DNA of 64,000 nucleotides from Cytobacillus sp. FSL H8-0458 (GCF_038002165.1 NZ_JBBOBR010000001.1:558001-622000), one strand, 5' to 3'; numbered from the stretch's first letter, positions 1-7,239 are shown. Notes: generated from the sequence alone by a model not told the origin. Numbers and translations: made by a program.

Positions 1-351
1 CATTTAATTGCCATGTGGGCGACTGTTTTTATATCTTTTTTATTCTTATTCTATCTTTATAAGAGTGTTATGCAGCCATACTCTTATTCGTTTGCATCCA
101 TGTTTTCGGCTTTTGTCAATCAGTCTGCTAATTTCTATTTACTCGTTTTTACGGTTGGTCTTTATGGGCTTATGAATCTTCTGAGAGAAAAAAGAGAGAA
201 AGCAGAAAAAGAATTTCATGCCCTCAGGTGTGAAATAATTGATAAGAGCAAAGATCTCTGGAAAAAAGAAGATGAATGGAAAAATCGCCATACCGTTTTC
301 GAAATGATGAAAAAAAATTATGATATAAACCTTTATCATGAGAACAAATGA
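1..351 (+). CDS. ypbF: YpbF-like DUF2663 membrane protein, 5' end outside window
   Basis: The reading frame is open to the left edge, so the true start lies upstream and only the C-terminal part is present; the first ATG at 13 is probably internal. Two hydrophobic segments (about residues 4-20 and 39-55 counted from position 13) are followed by a charged, helical tail ending in YDINLYHENK, which I recognise from the B. subtilis YpbF/DUF2663 family of small membrane proteins. Its place next to ypbG and mecB also matches B. subtilis. The function is unknown. It converges on the cotJ operon, sharing a bidirectional terminator. Confidence 0.75.
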   Translation, partial: HLIAMWATVFISFLFLFYLYKSVMQPYSYSFASMFSAFVNQSANFYLLVFTVGLYGLMNLLREKREKAEKEFHALRCEIIDKSKDLWKKEDEWKNRHTVFEMMKKNYDINLYHENK

Positions 352-367
352 AAGATCAGCAAATGGA

Positions 368-396
368 AAAAGAAGCAGCCTGCCTGCTTCTTTTTG
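368..396. terminator. Bidirectional terminator between ypbF and cotJC
   Basis: An AAGAAGCAG / CTGCTTCTT stem with a short loop is flanked by A-rich sequence on the left and a T-run on the right, so it can terminate both convergent transcripts. Confidence 0.8.
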
Positions 397-404
397 TTAA
401 GTAT

Positions 405-974
405 TTAGAAGAATTTTTTCTTATCCCGTTCTTCCTTTAGAATTTCAACGGCTTCTCTGAAGCGCTGGGAATGAATAATCTCTCTTTCTCTTAAAAACCG
501 GAGTCCGTCATTAAGATCCGGGTCATCACTCATGTTTATAATCCACTGATAGGTTGCCCTTGCTTTCTCTTCTGCGGCGATGTCTTCGTATAAATCAGCT
601 ATTGGATCGCCTTTTGCCTGGATATAAGAAGCTGTCCAAGGCACACCTGCAGCATTATGATAAAACAGTGCATTATCATGGTTAGCATAATGGGCATCCA
701 GGCCGGCAGTCTTCATTTGATCAGGCGTAGCATCCTTCGTTAATTTGTAAACCATTGTAGCAATCATTTCCAGATGTGCAAACTCTTCGGTTCCAATATC
801 TGTAAGGAGTCCGATTACCTTATCTGGAATAGTATAACGCTGATTCAAATATCTTAGTGCGGCAGCAAGTTCACCGTCCGCACCCCCATATTGTTCAATT
901 AGATATTTTGCCAGTTTAGGATTGCACGTGCTTACCTTAACCGGATATTGAAGCTTTTTTTCGTAAACCCACAT
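405..974 (-). CDS. cotJC: Spore coat protein CotJC (manganese catalase family)
   Basis: The 189-residue protein belongs to the ferritin-like manganese catalase fold. Glu/His-rich helices carry the di-metal ligands, for example the GTEEFAHLE segment near residue 65 and the EREIIHSQRF segment near residue 165. CotJC is a coat component made in the mother cell. The start at 974 is preceded by a CCTCCT complement (AGGAGG) about 11 nt upstream. It is the last gene of the minus-strand cotJA-cotJB-cotJC operon, about 80 bp after cotJB. In B. subtilis the cotJ operon lies elsewhere on the chromosome, so its place here is an accessory insertion relative to that map. Catalase activity is inferred from the family only. 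Confidence 0.93.
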   Translation of the reverse strand: MWVYEKKLQYPVKVSTCNPKLAKYLIEQYGGADGELAAALRYLNQRYTIPDKVIGLLTDIGTEEFAHLEMIATMVYKLTKDATPDQMKTAGLDAHYANHDNALFYHNAAGVPWTASYIQAKGDPIADLYEDIAAEEKARATYQWIINMSDDPDLNDGLRFLREREIIHSQRFREAVEILKEERDKKKFF

Positions 975-1055
975 TTTATTCTCAGCCTCCTTAGGAAGTC
1001 CGCTAGTAATCCGGCCCTGAGCGCCTCCATATTAAGAAGGCGCCTGAAAATCAAT

Positions 1056-1316
1056 TTAAACCTGCCATGGCCACGGGGGATCATCCCAATTCCATGGCTG
1101 TCCCGAATAGCTGTGGCCAAATTGCATTAATGGGCCATATTTGCTCTCTATGGCATTTCTCAGTTTTTTCCGTTCTTTTGCGTAATGGTTGAATTGCTTA
1201 ATGGCTTCTGAATCATTATTGTGAGTGTCAAGGTACAAAGTCAGATCAACAAGAACAAAGTCTACAGCCTGAAGCTGTTCGAGAAGCTGGTAGTAATCTG
1301 CCGGCAATTGTTTCAT
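1056..1316 (-). CDS. cotJB: Spore coat protein CotJB
   Basis: A short acidic/aromatic protein (86 residues) with the CotJB-typical LQAVDFVLVDLTLYLDTH helix and a Trp/Pro-rich C-terminus (PWNWDDPPWPWQV). It acts with CotJA and CotJC in the inner coat of the spore. The ATG at 1316 gives MKQLP; a GTG at 1319, overlapping the cotJA stop as GTGA, is also possible because a GGGAGGG ribosome site lies just upstream (1326-1332). The overlap implies translational coupling to cotJA. The biochemical role is unknown. Confidence 0.9.
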   Translation of the reverse strand: MKQLPADYYQLLEQLQAVDFVLVDLTLYLDTHNNDSEAIKQFNHYAKERKKLRNAIESKYGPLMQFGHSYSGQPWNWDDPPWPWQV

Positions 1317-1543
1317 CACTGCTGTCCCTCCCTGGCTTTTTCATAGGGACTGTACCATGGATCATAGAAAGCCTTCCAAAGCGTACCTGTTTTTAAGGCC
1401 TGCATCGGTGTAAACTGTTCAAGTCCTGGCGGCTGGAATCCCATATAAAGGTTTGGAGGTGTGGAATAAGTTTTGACCTTTATAGGAGTGCAGGGGTCAA
1501 AGGGGCTTACATATGGGTGCCAGGTTTTACGGAGTGTATTCAT
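1316..1543 (-). CDS. cotJA: Spore coat associated protein CotJA
   Basis: First gene of the cotJ operon, a 75-residue Pro/Tyr-rich protein with YVSPFDPC, TYSTPPNLYMGFQPPGLEQF and WKAFYDPWYSPYEKA segments, as expected for the CotJA family (DUF1413-like coat proteins). Two ATG codons lie in tandem (1546 and 1543); the second is better spaced from the AAGGAGGG ribosome site at 1550-1556. A sigma-E-type promoter is visible upstream. In B. subtilis CotJA is needed for coat assembly of CotJC; this is inferred here from homology. Confidence 0.9.
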   Translation of the reverse strand: MNTLRKTWHPYVSPFDPCTPIKVKTYSTPPNLYMGFQPPGLEQFTPMQALKTGTLWKAFYDPWYSPYEKAREGQQ

Positions 1544-1572
1544 CATAATCCCTCCTTTTTATGCGTCAATGA

Positions 1573-1603
1573 AACTTATGAGAAGCATGGTGTTTTTATG
1601 AGT
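1573..1603 (-). promoter_or_regulatory. Putative sigma-E promoter of cotJABC
   Basis: On the minus strand a CATAAGTT box (1573-1580) resembles the sigma-E -10 consensus CATACAnT, and an ACTCATA element (1597-1603) gives the -35 ATA at about 16 nt spacing. cotJ is known to be sigma-E dependent in B. subtilis, which fits mother-cell expression. Confidence 0.5.
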
Positions 1604-1686
1604 GTTTACTCCAATAAAAAGAGGGAAAAGTTGAGGCAATAGCGAATTTAATAGGTATAATTAATATTACTCTTGAGGTGATGGCA

Positions 1687-2319
1687 ATGTTTGTGAAAAG
1701 TATTATGATCCCCAAACATAACTGTAAAACAATCGGACAGGATGCAGCTTTGAAAGAAGCTCTGGCCTTGCTGGAGAACAACCAGATCGATGGACTTCCC
1801 GTTTTGGATGGCGATCAATATGCCGGCATAATTACCAGATTTGGTATATACGAGAACTTCTTTTTGGCGGGGAAATCTAAGGAAGATTTTCTTGAAGGAA
1901 CACTCGTAAAGGATATTGCCACACACCAGGAGCAATATTTACAGGGAAATGAAATTTTTGAAAAAACACTGCTGGATTTAAAGGATTTTCCTTTGCTTGC
2001 TGTCTTGGGGGATAACAGCAAATTTCTGGGCATCGTTACTCGCTTTGATGTTCTTGCTCAATTCCAATCTGCTTTTGGAACCAATAAACCTGGTGTCAGA
2101 ATTGCATTTACCTCTGTAGAAGCGGAAGGACGAATTGCCCGTTTGGCCGAAATCGCCCATTACTTCCATGAACACATCATATCCCTTGTTACTTTTGATG
2201 AAACAGACAAGCTGGTCCGCCGCATCGTCATGAAGGTAGAGAAAAATGATAATATGGATAAGTTCATCAGCCGGCTTGAAAAATCCGGTTTCCGTGTTCT
2301 GGATATTTCGGAAGATTAA
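1687..2319 (+). CDS. CBS-CBS-ACT protein resembling AcuB
   Basis: About 210 residues with two CBS repeats (roughly 1-60 and 75-130; note the PVLDGDQYAGIITRFGIYENF and AVLGDNSKFLGIVTRFDVL segments), then an ACT-like tail (about 135-210) starting KPGVRIAF. This order and length match B. subtilis AcuB, although sequence identity looks low. CBS pairs usually bind adenine nucleotides and ACT domains bind small ligands, so a ligand-sensing role is likely; the target is unknown. I chose ATG 1687 because GAGGTG at 1675-1680 is 6-8 nt upstream; ATG 1681 and GTG 1678 are too close to it. It is transcribed divergently from cotJ, starting about 140 bp from cotJA. A hairpin ends the gene and merges with the next ribosome site. 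Confidence 0.8.
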   Translation: MFVKSIMIPKHNCKTIGQDAALKEALALLENNQIDGLPVLDGDQYAGIITRFGIYENFFLAGKSKEDFLEGTLVKDIATHQEQYLQGNEIFEKTLLDLKDFPLLAVLGDNSKFLGIVTRFDVLAQFQSAFGTNKPGVRIAFTSVEAEGRIARLAEIAHYFHEHIISLVTFDETDKLVRRIVMKVEKNDNMDKFISRLEKSGFRVLDISED

Positions 2320-2344
2320 TGTATATATAGTCAACAAAATCAAT

Positions 2345-2377
2345 CCTTCTCATACACTCTGTATGGGAGGGGTTTTT
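2345..2377 (+). terminator. Terminator-like hairpin whose 3' arm is the next gene's ribosome site
   Basis: An 11-bp stem with G-U pairs (2345-2355 with 2361-2371, loop 2356-2360) is followed by five Ts (2373-2377). The 3' arm contains GGGAGGGG (2365-2372), which is also the only Shine-Dalgarno for the GTG start at 2379. The structure can therefore act as terminator, translation block, or both. Confidence 0.7.
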
Positions 2378-2378
2378 A

Positions 2379-2783
2379 GTGTTTGTAACTTTGCTGAAGC
2401 TGGTGACTGGCTTTATTGGCGGCATTTTATTTATTAAATTTTTTCCGGTGTCTATTCCAATGGGCATTTCAGATATGATTGTTATTTTTGTGCTCGAGCC
2501 GGCAGGCTTTGTCCTGGGCATGACATTTTTTCTTATCTCCTTTATAGCCAACGCAGAAATCATTAGGATGATCATTGAATGGACTGCCGGGGTTTTTAAA
2601 AATATCAAGTCATTGAAAGAAAGCAATGCTTTGTTTGGGACTGTTCTGATCTTATTGCTGATGGGATGCTTTTTTACTTTGTCAGTTCTTTCGCCATGGG
2701 AAGCGTTTGCCCTTTTCTGTTTTTCGGCAATCTATGGTATTATTTCTTTAGATTTCAAGAAAATCAATTTTGCTGGAGACTGA
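2379..2783 (+). CDS. Small multi-pass membrane protein, function unknown
   Basis: A 134-residue hydrophobic protein with four predicted membrane helices: about 2-22, 28-52, 85-103 and 105-122. A short charged loop (EWTAGVFKNIKSLKES) separates helices two and three. I do not recognise the family. The GTG start is 6 nt after GGGAGGGG, a convincing ribosome site. It lies between the CBS-ACT gene and the phosphoesterase gene ypbG, which begins about 15-30 bp after it, so these two are probably cotranscribed. No catalytic or ligand motif is visible. Confidence 0.7.
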   Translation: MFVTLLKLVTGFIGGILFIKFFPVSIPMGISDMIVIFVLEPAGFVLGMTFFLISFIANAEIIRMIIEWTAGVFKNIKSLKESNALFGTVLILLLMGCFFTLSVLSPWEAFALFCFSAIYGIISLDFKKINFAGD

Positions 2784-2811
2784 GTAAAGGCGATTGATGG
2801 CAGGAGGATTT

Positions 2812-3600
2812 ATGATATACTTAATAGCTTTAGCCTTAATTGGCGGTACAGGTTTACTATTGTTTATGCTTAGGGAGGCATTTGCAGATAGAATTATATA
2901 TAAAGAGCTTACTTTTCCTGAATTCCCGGAAAGCTTTGGTGAAATAAAGCTTTTTTTTATTTCTGATATTCATAGGAGGACAGTATCAGAAACCATGATT
3001 GGGGAGATAAAAGAGAAGAAGCCTGATCTGGTGATTATCGGCGGTGATCTCTTGGAAAAAGGAGTTCCTTTTGATAGAGTAAAGAAAAACCTGCTGAGTT
3101 TGAAGGAATGCGGGCCTGTCTATTTCGTGTGGGGGAACAATGATTATGAAGTGGATTACCATCAGCTCGACGCCCTCCTCCTCGAATGCGGAGTTAAAAT
3201 TCTTGATAACACTGCCCTCTCCTTTGAATCAGCGGAAGGTGAGCGCTTTATTCTGCTGGGAACAGATGATCTTAGCAAAGAGAGGGATCGGCTCGACCTT
3301 GCACTTGAGGATGCAGGCTCTGATGGATTTCGGGTTCTCGTCAGCCATGATCCGCGAATCATTAATAGTATAGAAAAAGAACAAAATATTCACCTTGTCT
3401 TAAGCGGGCATACACATGGGGGTCAAATACATATTTTGGGGTATAGCCTATATGAAAAGGGACGGATAAAAGTGCTGCCGCAAACAACAATTCTGATCAG
3501 CAACGGCTATGGTACGACTGGAGTGCCTTTAAGGCTGGGGGCAAAGTCTGAAACTCACTTCATCACCTTAAAAAAAGCTGATATCGACGCTGCAAAATAA
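2812..3600 (+). CDS. ypbG: Membrane-anchored calcineurin-like metallophosphoesterase YpbG
   Basis: An N-terminal membrane helix (about 1-18) is followed by a metallophosphoesterase domain. The dinuclear-metal motifs are visible in order: FFISDIHRR (D-x-H), GGDLLEKG, WGNNDYE, SHDPRII and LSGHTHGGQI. The third motif reads G-N-N-D where the family norm is G-N-H-D/E, so the usual general-acid histidine is replaced by Asn. The YkuE/YaeI-like branch acts on phosphodiester substrates near the membrane; the substrate here is unknown. ATG 2812 has AGGAGG at 2802-2807 (short 4-nt spacing); ATG 2797, after AAAGG, is a real alternative adding five residues. Confidence 0.85.
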   Translation: MIYLIALALIGGTGLLLFMLREAFADRIIYKELTFPEFPESFGEIKLFFISDIHRRTVSETMIGEIKEKKPDLVIIGGDLLEKGVPFDRVKKNLLSLKECGPVYFVWGNNDYEVDYHQLDALLLECGVKILDNTALSFESAEGERFILLGTDDLSKERDRLDLALEDAGSDGFRVLVSHDPRIINSIEKEQNIHLVLSGHTHGGQIHILGYSLYEKGRIKVLPQTTILISNGYGTTGVPLRLGAKSETHFITLKKADIDAAK

Positions 3601-3614
3601 AAACACATCCAGAT

Positions 3615-3643
3615 TTTACAATTCTTACAGCTGTTTTTATACT
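3615..3643 (+). promoter_or_regulatory. Sigma-A promoter of the MerR-B12 regulator gene
   Basis: TTTACA (3615-3620), a 17-bp spacer and TATACT (3638-3643) make a near-consensus promoter. The -35 region carries two TTACA words (3616-3620, 3625-3629) in direct repeat, a possible operator. The leader of about 70 nt contains an ATCGC/GCGAT stem. Confidence 0.6.
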
Positions 3644-3735
3644 TTTTAAGTAGGTATAAGTTCTGAAATTAATCGCTGTCCAGCTGGCTCGAGGGCATGG
3701 CGATCTGTTAATTAGCATTGAAGGGAGGGCTGGGC

Positions 3736-4641
3736 ATGGCAACTGAAGAGGGTAAATATAATATCAAGGCTGTTTCTAAGATGCTCGGCATTCAGCCAGG
3801 AACCTTAAGAGCATGGGAAAGACGATATCAAATCGTTGCCCCAAAGAGAAATGAATCCGGCCATAGACTATACACCGAAGAGCATATCAAAATATTAAAA
3901 TGGCTGATCAGCAAAGTGGATCAGGGTTTTTCCATCAGCCAGGCTGTTTCCCTTCTGGAAAACAAGGAACTAAATGCTGAGCCGCTTCAGATGGATAAGG
4001 AAGGAGACCGGTCGGGTGCCCTCGCCAATGAGCTGCTTGAAGCTCTTCTTCATTTTAATGAATCCAAAGCGCATGATTTGATTAATCAGGCTTTTAGTTT
4101 TTACACAATTGATAAAGTATTAATTGATATTTTAGGCTCTCTTTTAGTGAAAATCGGGCATCTATGGGAGGAAGGAAAAATAACCAGTGCTCATGAGCAT
4201 TTTGCCTCGTCCATATTAAGATCAAGAATAGGGATGATTCTTCATTCCTTTCCGCATAACGGGGTTCTGCCAAAAGTGGTCGCAGTTTGCGGCCCTGGAG
4301 AAGCTCACGAATTAGGGCTTTTAATTTTTACTTTATTCCTGCGGAGAAGAGGATTTGAGGTTGTTTACCTTGGGACAAGCATTGCTGATGAAGATATTGA
4401 CACTGTAATTGAAGTGGTTAAACCCAAGTTTTTGTTCTTATCCTGTACATTGAAGTCTAACGTGCCGGAAACCCTTAAACTTTCAGAGAGACTTACCGGG
4501 ACTTATGGAAACCTGCATGTAGGCATTGGGGGATTCGGCATTGATTCCCTTGGCAGCGAAGAAAAAATGAAGTATGAACAGTTTATACCCGGCAGTTCTC
4601 CGCAAGAATGGGAAGAATGGATTAAAGAACGGCTCTTATAA
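3736..4641 (+). CDS. MerR-family regulator with adenosylcobalamin-binding domain (CarH/LitR-like)
   Basis: A 302-residue protein. Residues 8-75 form a MerR winged helix with the hallmark TLRAWERRY. Residues 95-170 form the helical B12-cap domain with W144, E154 and H155 in the W-x9-EH pattern of CarH/LitR photoreceptors. Residues 178-300 form a Rossmann-like B12 domain with E189, H191 and G194 (ExHxxG), H191 being the expected lower cobalt ligand. Known relatives bind adenosylcobalamin, repress in the dark and release DNA on illumination. The residue after W144 is Glu, while Thermus CarH has a histidine there that becomes the second ligand after photolysis, so light sensing is not certain. 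Start 3736 follows AAGGGAGG. It is monocistronic with its own promoter and terminator. No carotenoid gene is nearby. Confidence 0.88.
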   Translation: MATEEGKYNIKAVSKMLGIQPGTLRAWERRYQIVAPKRNESGHRLYTEEHIKILKWLISKVDQGFSISQAVSLLENKELNAEPLQMDKEGDRSGALANELLEALLHFNESKAHDLINQAFSFYTIDKVLIDILGSLLVKIGHLWEEGKITSAHEHFASSILRSRIGMILHSFPHNGVLPKVVAVCGPGEAHELGLLIFTLFLRRRGFEVVYLGTSIADEDIDTVIEVVKPKFLFLSCTLKSNVPETLKLSERLTGTYGNLHVGIGGFGIDSLGSEEKMKYEQFIPGSSPQEWEEWIKERLL

Positions 4642-4642
4642 A

Positions 4643-4678
4643 AAAAGATCTGGCGGTCAATTGCCGGGTCTTTTCTTT
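4643..4678 (+). terminator. Terminator after the MerR-B12 gene
   Basis: AGATCTGGC pairs with GCCGGGTCT (two G-U pairs), followed by TTTTCTTTT. Confidence 0.75.
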
Positions 4679-4680
4679 TG

Positions 4681-4843
4681 GCTGTTTTCGTAAAGTTTGT
4701 TGATTTTTCATAACTTAGTTTAATTTGCTGAGTTGATTGGAGCGGAGGGCACTTGACTCCTGCGGGAGGCTCGCATTCCTCCCCGCGGAAAGCAAGTGCC
4801 TGCAGCGGAAATCAACGGGCAGAATTCATAAACAAAAAACAAC
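4681..4843 (+). repeat. Dispersed inverted-end repeat, copy A (short form)
   Basis: The element begins with GCTGTTTTCG and a GAGTTGATTGGAGCGG block and ends with GCGGAAATCAACGG plus a degenerate AAAACAAC tail. The interior is a different GC-rich hairpin from the other copies: GGCACTTG pairs with CAAGTGCC around a CCTGCGGGAGG / CCTCCCCGCGG core. Related copies are at 38403, 45075 and 46174 in the same orientation. It fills most of the merR-mecB gap. Confidence 0.75.
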
Positions 4844-4926
4844 AAGCTTTGAAAAAAGACGACTCACAAACTAATCAATATTTCATACACTAAACCAAAG
4901 AGTTGGTTCAGGTCAGGGGGCTTATA

Positions 4927-5505
4927 ATGCGCTTAGAACGTTTGAATTATAATAAAATCAAAATCTTTCTCACTTTAGATGACTTGAATGATAGGGGACT
5001 GACTAAGGAAGATGTCTTGAAGGATTCATTAAAATGGCATCAGCTTTTTCATGAAATGCTTGAAGAGGCAAGTGAAGAATTTGGTGTAGACATTCAGGGC
5101 TCAGTTGCAGTGGAGATATTCTCCATGCAGGCACAGGGAATGGTGATGATTGTTACGATGGAGGAGCAGATGGATGAAGAGCTCCTTGAGGATGGTTTTA
5201 TTGAAATGCAGGTAACTGTTGATGGCAGTGAAGATATATTATTCGAATTCCGGGATTTTGAAGATGTAATTCAAATGGCAAAAAGTCTGAACAGCGTGCA
5301 GATTGAGGAAGGGAGCCTATATTGTTATAAGGAAAAGTATTTTTATCATGCAGCTGATTTAGAGGGAGAAAATATTCATCGGGTAATTGCCATATTAGCT
5401 GAGTATGGCGATTCAGCTTTTACCAGCATTCACGTTATTCAGGAATATGGGAAAGTGCTTATCGAGACCAGCGCTGTAAAAAAGCTGATGGACTATTTCT
5501 CTTAA
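4927..5505 (+). CDS. mecB: MecA-family adaptor protein MecB (YpbH)
   Basis: A 192-residue acidic protein with the MecA layout: an N-terminal target-binding domain (MRLERLNYNKIKIFLTLDDL, residues 1-20) and a C-terminal ClpC-binding alpha/beta domain (about 110-192) ending in VKKLMDYFS. Length and map position match B. subtilis YpbH/MecB, an adaptor that feeds substrates to the ClpCP protease. The linker region (about 80-105) is acidic. ATG 4927 is selected by CAGGGGG at 4914-4920. Its targets cannot be read from the sequence. Confidence 0.9.
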   Translation: MRLERLNYNKIKIFLTLDDLNDRGLTKEDVLKDSLKWHQLFHEMLEEASEEFGVDIQGSVAVEIFSMQAQGMVMIVTMEEQMDEELLEDGFIEMQVTVDGSEDILFEFRDFEDVIQMAKSLNSVQIEEGSLYCYKEKYFYHAADLEGENIHRVIAILAEYGDSAFTSIHVIQEYGKVLIETSAVKKLMDYFS

Positions 5506-5510
5506 AGTGG

Positions 5511-5538
5511 AAGAGGGGAATCAACCTCTTTTTTTTTT
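5511..5538 (+). terminator. Terminator of mecB
   Basis: AAGAGG (5511-5516) pairs with CCTCTT (5525-5530) around an 8-nt loop, followed by a run of about ten Ts. Confidence 0.75.
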
Positions 5539-5792
5539 GATTGCTGCTCTTTTGCAAGATCTCAAAAAAATTAGCAGACATAGGTAATAACAGCGAAACA
5601 CCGAATCTGGATTAATAGCTCATGAATTATAAAAAAATTGGGTAAACCAAATATAGTTAAACAGCTGCAATAATATCAAATATAAGGCTGTTTCTTTAAA
5701 AAAACAACAAAAGGAAATAGGATGTTTCTTTTGTACTCGAGCGGGAAAAGAAGTACTGGGAGAATACAGAAAATTCCCTTTAATACCAACGC

Positions 5793-5806
5793 TGATAGCG
5801 TTTTCA
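5793..5806. promoter_or_regulatory. Consensus catabolite responsive element (cre)
   Basis: TGATAGCGTTTTCA matches the CcpA operator consensus TGWNANCGNTNWCA at every fixed position, on both strands. It lies about 40 bp upstream of the -35 box of the dehydrogenase promoter. Confidence 0.6.
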
Positions 5807-5845
5807 TGTAAATATCAAAAAATGCGGAAAACTTCATTATTCTTC

Positions 5846-5873
5846 TTGCATAAATTAGGCAAAGGTGTATACT
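5846..5873 (+). promoter_or_regulatory. Sigma-A promoter of glutamate dehydrogenase gene
   Basis: TTGCAT (5846-5851), a 16-bp spacer and TATACT (5868-5873), about 50 bp before the start codon. Confidence 0.65.
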
Positions 5874-5925
5874 ATTCCATGGAAGCGGACAACTAATGAA
5901 AGTGATTTTTCTAGGAGGTTTACAA

Positions 5926-7200
5926 ATGGTAGCCGAGAAAGGTACTGATTCAAATAAAGCTGAAAAATTGGACGTTTTAAAGTCGACTCAAACGGTCATA
6001 CATAAGGCTTTAGGGAAGCTGGGTTATTCTGATGAGGTGTATGAGCTTCTTAAAGAGCCAATTCGTATGATGACAGTGAAAATTCCTGTACGGATGGATG
6101 ACGGAACAGTAAAAGTCTTTACTGGCTACCGGGCCCAGCATAATGATGCTGTTGGTCCTACTAAAGGCGGTATTCGTTTTCACCCGAATGTAACTGAAAA
6201 GGAAGTAAAGGCACTGTCTATTTGGATGAGCTTAAAATGCGGAATTGTAGATCTTCCATATGGCGGAGGTAAAGGTGGAATCGTGTGTGACCCGCGCGAT
6301 ATGTCCTTCGGTGAGTTAGAGCGGCTAAGCCGCGGGTATGTTCGGGCAATCAGTCAAATTGTGGGGCCTACTAAGGATATTCCTGCGCCTGATGTATTTA
6401 CCAATTCGCAGATAATGGCATGGATGATGGATGAATACAGCCGGATTGATGAATTTAATTCCCCAGGCTTTATTACCGGTAAACCGCTTGTACTGGGCGG
6501 TTCACATGGACGGGAATCAGCAACAGCTAAAGGTGTTACAATTTGCATTCGGGAAGCTGCCAAGAAAAAAGGCATCAACCTTGAAGGTGCAAGAGTTGTT
6601 GTTCAGGGATTCGGAAACGCTGGAAGTTTCCTCTCGAAGTTTATGCATGATGCCGGTGCGAAGGTTGTTGGTATTTCAGATGCTTATGGCGGTTTATATG
6701 ATCCAAACGGCCTTGATATTGATTACCTCTTGGATCGCCGTGACAGCTTCGGCACTGTGACAAAGTTGTTTAATGATACAATTTCAAATAAAGAGCTTCT
6801 TGAACTTGATTGCGATATTCTAGTCCCGGCAGCTATAGAAAACCAGATAACAGAAGAAAATGCACATAATATAAGAGCTGGCATTGTAGTGGAGGCGGCT
6901 AACGGTCCAACTACTTTGGAAGCAACCCGGATCCTGTCTGAGCGGGGGATCCTGCTTGTCCCTGATGTACTGGCTTCTGCCGGTGGTGTAACAGTATCCT
7001 ATTTCGAATGGGTTCAAAATAACCAGGGATATTACTGGACTGAAGAAGAAGTAGAAGAAAAGCTTGAGAAAGTCATGGTTAAATCATTCGATAATATTTA
7101 TCAGACATCCCAAATCCGCCGTGTCGATATGCGTCTGGCTGCCTATATGGTAGGTGTCAGAAAAATGGCTGAAGCTTCTAGATTCCGCGGATGGATTTAA
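5926..7200 (+). CDS. gudB: NAD-dependent glutamate dehydrogenase (GudB/RocG)
   Basis: A 424-residue hexameric Glu/Leu dehydrogenase that converts glutamate to 2-oxoglutarate and ammonia. The substrate domain shows PTKGGIRFHP and the catalytic-lysine segment YGGGKGGI; the NAD domain has GFGNAGS. The segment NVTEKEVKALSIW has a single VKA, so the three-residue duplication that inactivates GudB in laboratory B. subtilis 168 is absent and the enzyme should be active. ATG 5926 follows CTAGGAGG. Map position between mecB and ypdA matches gudB, yet the consensus cre upstream is a feature known for rocG. It is monocistronic, ended by a strong hairpin. Confidence 0.95.
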   Translation: MVAEKGTDSNKAEKLDVLKSTQTVIHKALGKLGYSDEVYELLKEPIRMMTVKIPVRMDDGTVKVFTGYRAQHNDAVGPTKGGIRFHPNVTEKEVKALSIWMSLKCGIVDLPYGGGKGGIVCDPRDMSFGELERLSRGYVRAISQIVGPTKDIPAPDVFTNSQIMAWMMDEYSRIDEFNSPGFITGKPLVLGGSHGRESATAKGVTICIREAAKKKGINLEGARVVVQGFGNAGSFLSKFMHDAGAKVVGISDAYGGLYDPNGLDIDYLLDRRDSFGTVTKLFNDTISNKELLELDCDILVPAAIENQITEENAHNIRAGIVVEAANGPTTLEATRILSERGILLVPDVLASAGGVTVSYFEWVQNNQGYYWTEEEVEEKLEKVMVKSFDNIYQTSQIRRVDMRLAAYMVGVRKMAEASRFRGWI

Positions 7201-7239
7201 CTGTAACTATCTAAAGTAGAACATTTGAATAATCATAAG

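Larger units (their letters stand above)
5539..5925 (+). other. Regulatory intergenic region before glutamate dehydrogenase
   Basis: Nearly 390 bp without a gene. The first 250 bp are A/T-rich with no ORF or repeat that I can support. The last 130 bp hold a cre-like operator (5793-5806), a sigma-A promoter (5846-5873) and the AGGAGG site of the dehydrogenase. Confidence 0.6.

Noticed and set aside
5896-5925. Upstream ATG of glutamate dehydrogenase
   Set aside because: The strong AGGAGG site lies after it and in the right place for ATG 5926; the ten extra residues are not family-like.
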